DNA of 6,360 nt from Clostridia bacterium (GTDB taxonomy: Bacteria > Bacillota_A > Clostridia > Oscillospirales > Acutalibacteraceae): positions 1-6,360 of the forward strand of contig JAFPAK010000342.1 of the NCBI GenBank assembly GCA_017390825.1, read 5' to 3'. The notes under the pieces are model-generated. The model worked only from the letters and a program-made list of their open reading frames with translations, was not told the DNA's origin and made no database searches. Shown here in pieces: positions 1 to 5,331 of this stretch (position 1 is the first letter of the stretch; every line of letters begins with the position of its first letter). Made by a program: the position numbers and the translations under genes.

Positions 1-199
1 CTGCTTTGCTACGTAACTCACTAATTATATTACTATCAGAAGAGAAACGGTTCTTATAAAATAAATTCTTACTAAACTTTTCCCATTCCTTATTCGATTT
101 GTTTTTAGCATCACTATAGAACAAAAATAAAATAATTCTGTAAAATGCATTGCTTTTTGCTAACTCTTTTAAGTTCCCGCTTTTAGGCAATAAGTCCAT
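1..199 (-). CDS. Unrecognised protein, N-terminal 66 residues (partial)
   Basis: An open frame starts at an ATG at 199 and runs off the left edge without a stop. It begins MDLLPKSGNLKELAKSNAF and continues with a short hydrophobic run (YRIILFLFY, about residues 20-28), then a Lys/Asn/Ser-rich stretch containing KEWEKF. The start is well supported: GGAGG at 206-210 lies six bases upstream of the ATG, and a near-consensus promoter sits just beyond it (227-255). The hydrophobic run is too short and too close to charged residues to call a membrane segment. I do not recognise the family and at least the C-terminal part is missing. The gene diverges from the DUF6809 gene, with both control regions packed into about 160 bases. 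Its AT-rich codon use resembles the defence operon on the right more than tnpV. It could be another accessory or defence gene, but nothing visible shows this. Confidence 0.72.
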   Translation of the reverse strand, partial: MDLLPKSGNLKELAKSNAFYRIILFLFYSDAKNKSNKEWEKFSKNLFYKNRFSSDSNIISELRSKA

Positions 200-226
200 G
201 TTGATCCTCCAAGATTTATTTGGTTT

Positions 227-255
227 ATTATATCACAAATCCGCAAAAAACTCAA
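227..255 (-). promoter_or_regulatory. Sigma-A type promoter for the left-edge gene
   Basis: On the minus strand there is a -35 box TTGAGT (250-255), a 17-base spacer, and a perfect -10 box TATAAT (227-232). A TG pair one base upstream of the -10 box gives an extended -10 element. Transcription should begin near 220, leaving a leader of about 20 bases with the GGAGG at 206-210. This is the clearest promoter in the window. Confidence 0.8.
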
Positions 256-279
256 CGAACACATATAAGTTTAATGATC

Positions 280-296
280 AATGTGCGATTTTGAAA
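280..296 (+). repeat. 17-base inverted repeat, left copy
   Basis: AATGTGCGATTTTGAAA occurs here on the plus strand and, identically, on the minus strand at 819-835. The two copies face each other across the DUF6809 gene and its terminator. Both include an ATG followed by codons for MCDFE, so the repeat could be a conserved leader-peptide start, a protein or RNA binding site, or the remnant ends of a small mobile cassette. Identity outside the 17 bases is patchy. Confidence 0.6.
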
Positions 297-331
297 TTCG
301 TAGAGTCGCAGTTTGTTTCTCCTTTTGCTAA
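281..331 (+). CDS. Putative 16-codon leader peptide upstream of the DUF6809 gene
   Basis: A short ORF encodes MCDFEIRRVAVCFSFC and stops at TAA 329-331, 26 bases before the DUF6809 ATG. There is no good Shine-Dalgarno sequence in front of it, which weakens the call. Its position is what matters: the last codons read through the 5' arm (319-327) of the hairpin that hides the DUF6809 ribosome binding site, and the stop codon lies between the arms. A ribosome finishing here would cover that arm and free the Shine-Dalgarno at 341-350. A second possible stem, 284-292 with 302-310 (nine pairs, two of them G-U), lies inside the ORF. The layout resembles translational attenuators such as the erm leaders, but translation of the peptide is inference. 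Confidence 0.35.
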   Translation: MCDFEIRRVAVCFSFC

Positions 332-348
332 ACTTTAGTCAAAAGGAG
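319..348 (+). promoter_or_regulatory. Hairpin sequestering the DUF6809 Shine-Dalgarno
   Basis: CTCCTTTTG (319-327) is the exact reverse complement of CAAAAGGAG (340-348), which is the core of the DUF6809 ribosome binding site. Inside these arms, CTAA (328-331) can pair with TTAG (335-338), leaving one bulged T (339) and a three-base loop. The result is a stem of 13 pairs broken only by the bulge. Folded, it would block initiation at the ATG at 358. An alternative is that the palindrome is a DNA binding site for a dimeric repressor. Confidence 0.6.
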
Positions 349-357
349 GTGCTGACT

Positions 358-657
358 ATGGCACGGTTTATAGAAGAATTTTATTACGGAAATATTGATC
401 CGCAGGCACGAAGTACGAAGCAAAACAAGACGGTGCAAAAGGAAATGGAAGTCCTTACAAAGACGGAAGAACTGCTCACAAATGCTCTGACTGACGAGCC
501 GAAGAAGTGGTTTTTAGACTTCGCAAATGCGTGGAGTGTTGTCAATGGCGAATCAAATCTTGATAGTTTTATTATGGGATTTCGTCTCGGCGCCAACTTT
601 GCCTACGATGCTTTTATCTCAACCGAGACACCGTTCGAGGACTTGTTAATGGAATAA
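358..657 (+). CDS. DUF6809 family protein
   Basis: This small protein has 99 residues. The start at 358 is chosen because AAAAGGAGGT (341-350) lies seven bases upstream; earlier non-ATG starts in the same frame lack a binding site and run through the control hairpin. Near the N-terminus it has EEFYYGNIDPQAR, and near the C-terminus FIMGFRLGANFAYD. I recognise this Y-x-G-x-I-x-P and GFRLGA pattern as that of DUF6809, small helical proteins of unknown function common on mobile and accessory DNA of Clostridia. There is no signal peptide or membrane segment. The rest is charged and probably helical. A terminator follows 12 bases after the stop, so it is a single-gene unit. The family name comes from memory of the pattern, and no biochemical role is known to me. 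Confidence 0.8.
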   Translation: MARFIEEFYYGNIDPQARSTKQNKTVQKEMEVLTKTEELLTNALTDEPKKWFLDFANAWSVVNGESNLDSFIMGFRLGANFAYDAFISTETPFEDLLME

Positions 658-669
658 AATCAATTACAA

Positions 670-720
670 AAGCACAGCAGATAGAATGAAAACTCTGTCC
701 GCTGTGCTTATTTTTTGTTT
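670..720 (+). terminator. Rho-independent terminator after the DUF6809 gene
   Basis: AAGCACAGCAGATAGA (670-685) pairs with TCTGTCCGCTGTGCTT (694-709) around an eight-base loop, with one A-C mismatch and one G-U pair. The hairpin is followed by a T-rich run, TTTTTTGTTT (711-720). It ends transcription of the DUF6809 unit, so tnpV should not be reached by simple readthrough. Confidence 0.85.
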
Positions 721-746
721 GGGTGAAAATGTCTGTATCATCTTAG

Positions 747-831
747 CGAGCAGACTGTTTATACTCCAGCTTTCGTAAAACAGTACTCGTTAGGGACACC
801 CTAATACCCGTCTGCAATTTTCAAAATCGCA
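747..831. other. Structured non-coding segment upstream of tnpV
   Basis: No convincing gene lies between the DUF6809 terminator and tnpV, but the segment is rich in inverted repeats. CGAG (747-750) with ACTGTTT (754-760) faces AAACAGT (778-784) and CTCG (786-789). Next comes TTAGGG-ACA-CCCTAA (790-804), a perfect six-base-pair stem. Then TGCAATTTT-C-AAAATCGCA (813-831) is a palindrome with one mismatch that becomes a G-U pair only if the minus strand is transcribed. The minus strand also holds a 14-codon ORF (MCDFENCRRVLGCP, from 834). Strand and function are undecided: it could be a structured tnpV leader, an antisense RNA or the remnant of a mobile element. I see no strong promoter; TATACT at 760-765 lacks a -35 partner. 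Confidence 0.4.
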
Positions 832-835
832 CATT
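819..835 (-). repeat. 17-base inverted repeat, right copy
   Basis: This is the minus-strand copy of AATGTGCGATTTTGAAA, exactly matching 280-296. It lies within the palindromic region just upstream of the tnpV Shine-Dalgarno hairpin and forms the start of a minus-strand MCDFENC ORF. That ORF has AAAGGAGG on the minus strand (848-855), about 13 bases from its ATG, which is rather far for efficient initiation. Confidence 0.6.
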
Positions 836-841
836 CGCAAA

Positions 842-887
842 AACAAACCTCCTTTGGTACAATCAAAGCATCAAAGGAGGTTTTGTT
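842..887 (+). promoter_or_regulatory. Hairpin sequestering the tnpV Shine-Dalgarno
   Basis: CCTCCTTTG (848-856) is the exact complement of CAAAGGAGG (872-880), which contains the tnpV ribosome binding site. The stem extends outward through AAA/TTT and, after one bulged T at 884, AAC/GTT, for 15 pairs in all around a 15-base loop. It is followed by the tnpV ATG three bases after the stem. Folded, it would shut off initiation. Because both arms are purine/pyrimidine mirror sites, the minus strand also presents an AAAGGAGG, so the element could equally act in the other direction. Confidence 0.6.
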
Positions 888-889
888 AT

Positions 890-1261
890 ATGAAAACATT
901 ATTCGAACAACTCGGCGGCACATACACAATACAAGGCAACTACCGCTTACCGAACATAATCGTAGATGAAACAGATACTCGCCCAATCGGTGTATGGGGA
1001 CAACGCCGCCTACACTACCTGAAACACCACCGCAAAGTCCTGTACTATAACCTGCTCACTGCCGGCAAGCTCCATTCCCACCTCGCCGACATCGAAGAAC
1101 AAGCACAAGAACTATTCAACCGCCTCACTACTGAATTCGCACAAAAGGAAGGCACCACCGAACAACTCAAAGCAACAGACCAAATGAAATGGGTGCAGAA
1201 GATGAATAACATCCGAGAACGGGCAATGGAAGTTGTATGTAAAGACGTGGTGTTCGTATGA
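890..1261 (+). CDS. tnpV: TnpV family transposon-encoded protein
   Basis: The protein has 123 residues. The start is the ATG at 890, nine bases after AAAGGAGG (873-880); an upstream in-frame TTG at 854 has no ribosome binding site and lies inside the control hairpin. The sequence matches the TnpV pattern known from the Tn4451/Tn4453 mobilisable elements: an N-terminal LFEQLGGTYTIQGNYRLPN, a central RRLHYLKHHRKVLYYNLL followed by GKLHSHLADIEEQA, and a C-terminal DQMKWVQKMNNIRERAMEVV. The length is normal for the family. TnpV's role is not established; it is carried next to other mobility functions but is not a recombinase itself, and no recombinase is present here. Codons are richer in C and G (CGC, ACC, CTC) than in the neighbouring defence operon, which suggests separate acquisition. 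Its stop overlaps the start of the next ORF. Confidence 0.88.
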   Translation: MKTLFEQLGGTYTIQGNYRLPNIIVDETDTRPIGVWGQRRLHYLKHHRKVLYYNLLTAGKLHSHLADIEEQAQELFNRLTTEFAQKEGTTEQLKATDQMKWVQKMNNIRERAMEVVCKDVVFV

Positions 1262-1404
1262 GAAAACAAAAATACTACCTTCACCTAACCGACGCAGAAC
1301 ACCGCATCATCCTTCAATGCCTGCTTGAGTACCGAAATAAACTAATATCTCAAGGCAAATACCCCGACGGCGTTGATGAACTCATAATCAAAAACACAAA
1401 ATGA
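1258..1404 (+). CDS. Small hypothetical protein coupled to tnpV
   Basis: A 48-residue ORF starts at an ATG that overlaps the tnpV stop (ATGA at 1258-1261), a typical translational coupling arrangement; it has no strong ribosome binding site of its own. It begins MRKQKYYLHLTDAEHRIILQ and includes KLISQGKYPDGVDELIIK. From memory, this resembles small proteins of roughly 50-60 residues found in Clostridial mobile elements, many of which end in a longer Lys-rich tail. Here the frame ends soon after DELIIK, with the stop inside the 5' arm of a long hairpin, so the C-terminus may have been cut when the neighbouring DNA was joined. Function unknown. It was placed on the strength of coupling and codon use matching tnpV. 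Confidence 0.65.
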   Translation: MRKQKYYLHLTDAEHRIILQCLLEYRNKLISQGKYPDGVDELIIKNTK

Positions 1405-1443
1405 TAACAGGCACGGGAGTCAACCTCTCGTGCCTGTTATCAT
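1390..1443 (-). terminator. Terminator of the defence operon, shared hairpin between convergent units
   Basis: ATGATAACAGGCACGGGA (1401-1418) pairs with TCTCGTGCCTGTTATCAT (1426-1443) around a seven-base loop, 18 pairs with only one G-T. On the minus strand it begins ten bases after the HNH stop and is followed by TTTGTGTTTTT (1390-1400), the usual U-rich tail. On the plus strand there is no comparable T run after 1443, so it is mainly a minus-strand terminator, although the hairpin may also slow plus-strand transcription. The stop codon of the small ORF lies inside the arm (1402-1404). Confidence 0.85.
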
Positions 1444-1453
1444 AGCTTTAGGA

Positions 1454-2194
1454 TTAGTTAAAATCTACTTGACAATACAAAATCTCAAGAATAACCATTT
1501 TAACCGTTATTCCACCAGTTTCATTGATGTATATATGATATTTATACCGCTGATCTTGAACAATAATCCAATCATTCAATAGAAAAGATTCTCCTGTTTC
1601 AACATTTTCCAATACACAGTAGTTGCAGGAAAATCTTGAAGAAATTTCAGGGATCTTATCCATTATATGTGGCTGGAGAAATTGCTCTCTTTGTTCATCC
1701 GTAAGAAAAGGTGCAAATTCGAACCATGTGTTGGCAGGTCCATCTAAATCCACATTATCAAAATCATAACCTGCGTGACCTATCGCAAGCTTGTTGATGA
1801 TTCTAACAAAACGATCTCTATCGAAATTAAAGTGAATCTTCCCATCAATCTTTTTTATTTGAGAGTCTATTAAATGTTTTAATGAAGAAAGCTTTTCTAA
1901 AGTGGTTAGTACTTTTTCGTCACATTTATATTCAATAAAAATATTACTTTTTAATATTTCCAGATAATAAGCAACATACTGTTCATCAAATGAAAAGCCG
2001 TTGTTACAAGGGAAGCAAGCCGGTATTGTAGGCAAATTGTCAGGATAAGGTTCAACCAAAAAAGTCTTAGAAGGAATATGCTCTCTGGTTGTAGCAACAT
2101 CCCCACAGTATATACAACCACATTCTCGGTTTTTATCCCAATATGTATAATATCCTAATCCATCTGTTTTTTCACGTCGTTTTCTCTGTTGCAT
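1454..2194 (-). CDS. HNH-type endonuclease
   Basis: The protein has 246 residues. The N-terminal third is a zinc-finger HNH (His-Me finger) nuclease: C27-x2-C30, then R37-E38-H39-I-P with the likely catalytic His39, then C60-x2-C63-N64-N65, followed by SFDEQY (D70, E71). The two Cys pairs would hold a structural zinc, and His39 with the CNN-x4-DE segment would form the metal-dependent active site. Later residues include KLAIGHAGY (about 135-143) and another Cys pair (190 and 193); this part may bind DNA or a partner. It is the last gene of the defence operon, ten bases after the receiver gene stop, with only a weak AGG ahead of the ATG. The most likely role is the DNA-cutting component that goes with the upstream methyltransferase. 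HNH proteins can also be nickases or RNases, so the substrate is inference. No sign of truncation. Confidence 0.85.
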   Translation of the reverse strand: MQQRKRREKTDGLGYYTYWDKNRECGCIYCGDVATTREHIPSKTFLVEPYPDNLPTIPACFPCNNGFSFDEQYVAYYLEILKSNIFIEYKCDEKVLTTLEKLSSLKHLIDSQIKKIDGKIHFNFDRDRFVRIINKLAIGHAGYDFDNVDLDGPANTWFEFAPFLTDEQREQFLQPHIMDKIPEISSRFSCNYCVLENVETGESFLLNDWIIVQDQRYKYHIYINETGGITVKMVILEILYCQVDFN

Positions 2195-2204
2195 AGCATA
2201 CCTA

Positions 2205-3161
2205 TCACAAAGAATTGATATGTAAATAATAATTAACGATTCCAGCTCTTAATTCTCTGCACTTTTCTTCGGTCAATACCAAGTACTCAGTGCCGTTTAA
2301 GCGTTTAAATTGATAATTATTATCTTCGTTAAGCTCCTCTTGAACATGAGCAAATATATTCCTGTCATCAAGAAGTTCTGAAAAACCTGATATAGCGGTA
2401 TATATTTCGTCTTTTCCGTTAAGGGATTTGTAAGTTTTCAAAAGGACATTAAAATTTTTGCTTGAATCTGTAATTTTTACGTTTTTTACCAACTCATTTA
2501 AATCATAATCAGAGTAAGCCGACTTTACATCCTCCCAGCTTTTCATTCCATTGTGAAAGTCACATCCTAAAAATTCATTGATTTTTTTCGATTGACCTTT
2601 ATATGATTCATAATAGAGTTTAATGCATTTATCCATCAGACTTTTACGCTGTTCTGGTTCAATTTTCAGAAGGATAGAGGCTATTTTCGTTTTTATGATG
2701 TTGTCAAGCTCAGCTACACATCCTAATACAATTCCTCTTGATGACAGTGGGGTGTTTGATCGCTTAATCATCTTTTGTATTAACTGTCCGATTAACTCTA
2801 ATATTTCTTTTTTGTTTTCATCTCTGATTGCAAAGAAAACCCCTTGGTATTCTCCGCTTGTTCGATTAGATTGAATGGCCTTAGAGTCGGAAGAATAAAA
2901 CAATATATCTGTAAGATGATTTTCCCTAATTTTTTTAATAAATTCAGGGCCTTTATCTTCTTTGCCAAATTTCAAATCAACCAAGAATAAATCCACATCA
3001 TTTAAAGGATTATCATCTAAATCACTTAATTCCTCATAACGTTCATGATTTAATAGATACCCCTCTATTTTTAACCGTTCTTCTATAAATTCTACATAGT
3101 CTTCATATAAGTCTTCTTCGTCATCAATGACAATTACTTTATACGTCAAATCTTTTAACAT
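2205..3161 (-). CDS. Response-regulator receiver protein with HEPN-like C-terminal domain
   Basis: With the ATG at 3161 the protein has 318 residues; this start has AAAGGGG (3168-3174) six bases upstream, whereas the upstream GTG at 3188 lacks a site and would overlap the kinase gene. Residues about 7-130 form a receiver (REC) domain: YKVIVIDDEED with the acidic pocket D13-D14, phospho-acceptor D62 in FLVDLKFG, and S90/S91 after ILFY. The usual conserved Lys near the end seems replaced by R113 (FFAIRDEN). Residues about 140-318 are mostly helical, with SRGIVLGCVAELD near the front and DDRNIFAHV near 265-273. R267-N268-x3-H272 matches the HEPN RNase signature R-x4-6-H with a polar residue after Arg. 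This suggests a phosphorylation-switched RNase rather than a transcription factor; no DNA-binding helix-turn-helix is seen. The HEPN call rests on motif and helical context only. Confidence 0.75.
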   Translation of the reverse strand: MLKDLTYKVIVIDDEEDLYEDYVEFIEERLKIEGYLLNHERYEELSDLDDNPLNDVDLFLVDLKFGKEDKGPEFIKKIRENHLTDILFYSSDSKAIQSNRTSGEYQGVFFAIRDENKKEILELIGQLIQKMIKRSNTPLSSRGIVLGCVAELDNIIKTKIASILLKIEPEQRKSLMDKCIKLYYESYKGQSKKINEFLGCDFHNGMKSWEDVKSAYSDYDLNELVKNVKITDSSKNFNVLLKTYKSLNGKDEIYTAISGFSELLDDRNIFAHVQEELNEDNNYQFKRLNGTEYLVLTEEKCRELRAGIVNYYLHINSL

Positions 3162-3167
3162 GCTGAT

Positions 3168-3174
3168 CCCCTTT
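3168..3174 (-). promoter_or_regulatory. Ribosome binding site deciding the receiver gene start
   Basis: AAAGGGG on the minus strand lies six bases before the ATG at 3161 and overlaps the stop codon of the kinase gene (3173-3175), so translation of the two is probably coupled. It favours 3161 over the upstream GTG at 3188. Confidence 0.65.
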
Positions 3175-5326
3175 ATTTCTTCCAACACAAAATAATGGTT
3201 GCTCCTTTGTTTTCATTCCTTTTAATAGAAATGGTTCCTTTTAAACTATTCATTTGCTTTCGAGCGTAATACAAGCCTAAACCCGAACCATTTGTGGTTG
3301 TAACACCGAAATCAAACAAATGCTCCAAATCCGTTATTGCAGGATTAATACCGTTTCCATTATCTTCAAATTTCAAAACGTACTCATCAGACTGTGAGTC
3401 GTCTATAATAATAGATAATTTTTTAGCACTTGCTTTTATTGCGTTGCCGATCAAATTATCTAAAAGCATAATGAACGATAGCGGTTTGATTTTCGCAAAA
3501 TAATCCGATGAAACATCACCCGTACACTCAATCTGTATATCGTCTTCATAAATGCGAGAAAGCACGTCGTTTGCATACTCATTGACAAAAGTAGTTAAAT
3601 TAACGTCTTTTACAGCATCGTTGTTATCAATAACTCGCCCAGCCTTTGCTATTAGTTTCGACATTGATAAAATTCTTTGATTTGAGGTTGCCGCTTTTTC
3701 TAATTTCTTGCGTCCAATCTCATTTAATTCCGGCAAATTATTAATTTCATCAAGATTTTCTTTAACCCTGTTAGACATATTATAAATGCTATGCACAGAA
3801 TTCAACACATTTTTACTATCAACATCACTAACATTAAGAATATACTGACTGCGTTTTCTCTCTCGTTTTGCTTCATCTTCAGCTTCTTTCTGCTTTTTTT
3901 CAGCTTCTTTCTTCGCTTTTTCCGCAGCTTTCGCTTCAGTTTCAGCTTTAGCTCGTGCTTCTTCTTCTTCTTTTCGCCTTTTCTCTTCAAGTTTTATTAA
4001 ATAGTCAGTGTATTCTTCATTTTCCTCACGGATTGTCTGACCAATATCAATTCTTAAATTAAAAAGTGCTTTTAAAATAGGATCTACAATATCAATTAAT
4101 AATTCAACACGCTCGTCGTCGAGAAAATCTTGACGGCTGGAAGTTGCAATATCGGGAAGATCGTCATCATCCAAAATATCAAATGATATTTCTCCTTCGA
4201 TATAGTTAGACATAGCTTGTGTGCTTTCGCTAATATCGTAATAATTTGCGACAGCAAGTTTGTTTCTAACATATAATCTGAGCCTGTTTGGTTGATAAAT
4301 TTTATTTCTAATAAATCGTTCGTCTACGGCATTCTTTTGTTCTATAGTACTGTGAATGGCAATCCATCCTGTAAGTCGATATTCTTTTTCGATTTTGGAA
4401 CCGTCTTCTTTTTGAAAAAATGCTTTTCCGCTTGTGAGGAATTTTTCGGAGTTTAAGACCTTAGTTTCCCTTGGAACATTTGCAATATGCTCATATTGAG
4501 ACGCCCATACAAAGGGTATGTTTTCGGACATCTTTTTTCTTATTTGCAAATCGCTATTATCAAATAATGCAAAAAAGTTCTTATAAGCTATTTGTTTTTT
4601 TACAGGCTCGAAACGGATTGCTTCATTGATTTTTGTTTTTACAGCAACAAAAATAGAGGAATTTAAAGAATCAAGTAAATAAAAATCCGCAAAAACCCTG
4701 CAAAGACTTTCGATCTTACGTTCGCCGTTTTTTCTTAAATCCACATTTTGGAGTCTAATTGCTGTTCCGTGTTTAAATCTGTTCCATATTTTATCATTGG
4801 TTAGTTTAATAGGATCGAGCACTCTATCAAGCTTGGGATAATCGGAATCATCATATGCGTCTAAATCAACTTTCCAGTAGCTAGGTTCACTGTCATCTAT
4901 TTTTTTTGTAATGATATAATACTTGTTAGATAAATATAAAGCTGCTAATTTACCAATTCCTTTTCTGCCCATTACCGTATGCTTTTCAGAATCCGACAAA
5001 TCGCTATCATTACGTTTATTTCGCCCGATCCAAACATACTTATCGGCCAAATCGGCATAATTCATACCAGTTCCGTTGTCAATAATTTCTATTATAGAGT
5101 GTTGTTTATCTGACATATCAATATAAACATACACCTCATGAGCCTTAGCATCGATAGCATTAGCCACCAATTCTGATATTGCATTTGCAGCGTTACTATA
5201 TAAGTTTTTTCCGAGTAACTTCAACGCTGAATATGAAAAATTAAAGAAAATGGCATCGTTAGTGTTACGTGCTTTTATTGCGTTTCTATCTATGCTGAGC
5301 TCGGTTTTTCTAAGCCTATTTTCCAT
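3173..5326 (-). CDS. MORC-like GHKL ATPase fused to a histidine-kinase core
   Basis: The protein has 717 residues from the ATG at 5326; an in-frame ATG at 5335 overlaps the methyltransferase stop but has its AAAGGA directly abutting it. It carries two separate GHKL ATP-binding domains. The first (about 25-240) has the N box AISELVANAIDA (E52, N56), DNGTGM (83-88) and GRKGIGKLA (120-128), the pattern of Hsp90/MutL/MORC ATPases; a region to about 430 is probably the S5-like transducer. Residues about 440-492 form a highly charged Lys/Glu/Ala coiled coil. The end looks like a histidine kinase: a helical dimerisation segment with candidate phospho-acceptor H512 (VHSIYNM), then LLDNLIGNAIKAS (N628), EDNGNGI (654-660) and GSGLGL (680-685). 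No membrane segment or signal peptide, so it is cytoplasmic. MORC-like ATPases are known partners in bacterial restriction systems. Here it probably senses DNA and phosphorylates the receiver protein encoded next door. Confidence 0.85.
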   Translation of the reverse strand: MENRLRKTELSIDRNAIKARNTNDAIFFNFSYSALKLLGKNLYSNAANAISELVANAIDAKAHEVYVYIDMSDKQHSIIEIIDNGTGMNYADLADKYVWIGRNKRNDSDLSDSEKHTVMGRKGIGKLAALYLSNKYYIITKKIDDSEPSYWKVDLDAYDDSDYPKLDRVLDPIKLTNDKIWNRFKHGTAIRLQNVDLRKNGERKIESLCRVFADFYLLDSLNSSIFVAVKTKINEAIRFEPVKKQIAYKNFFALFDNSDLQIRKKMSENIPFVWASQYEHIANVPRETKVLNSEKFLTSGKAFFQKEDGSKIEKEYRLTGWIAIHSTIEQKNAVDERFIRNKIYQPNRLRLYVRNKLAVANYYDISESTQAMSNYIEGEISFDILDDDDLPDIATSSRQDFLDDERVELLIDIVDPILKALFNLRIDIGQTIREENEEYTDYLIKLEEKRRKEEEEARAKAETEAKAAEKAKKEAEKKQKEAEDEAKRERKRSQYILNVSDVDSKNVLNSVHSIYNMSNRVKENLDEINNLPELNEIGRKKLEKAATSNQRILSMSKLIAKAGRVIDNNDAVKDVNLTTFVNEYANDVLSRIYEDDIQIECTGDVSSDYFAKIKPLSFIMLLDNLIGNAIKASAKKLSIIIDDSQSDEYVLKFEDNGNGINPAITDLEHLFDFGVTTTNGSGLGLYYARKQMNSLKGTISIKRNENKGATIILCWKK

Positions 5327-5331
5327 ATGAA

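Noticed and set aside
150..338. Plus-strand 62-codon ORF
   Set aside because: It runs through the minus-strand promoter and start of the left-edge gene and through the DUF6809 leader hairpin; no ribosome binding site at its start and no recognisable pattern.
384..596. Minus-strand ORF inside the DUF6809 gene
   Set aside because: Antisense shadow without a ribosome binding site; the DUF6809 frame has family motifs and a strong start.
658..889. A known riboswitch or T-box in front of tnpV
   Set aside because: Several stems are present but I find no recognised riboswitch core or T-box sequence.
801..986. Minus-strand ORF opposite the tnpV start
   Set aside because: It lies antisense to tnpV and the structured leader; its composition is explained by the palindromes and by tnpV's reverse strand.
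3791..4000. Phe/Ser-rich plus-strand ORF and Lys-rich minus-strand ORF
   Set aside because: Both are out-of-frame shadows of the Lys/Glu/Ala coiled-coil coding stretch of the ATPase/kinase gene, not genes or a true repeat array.
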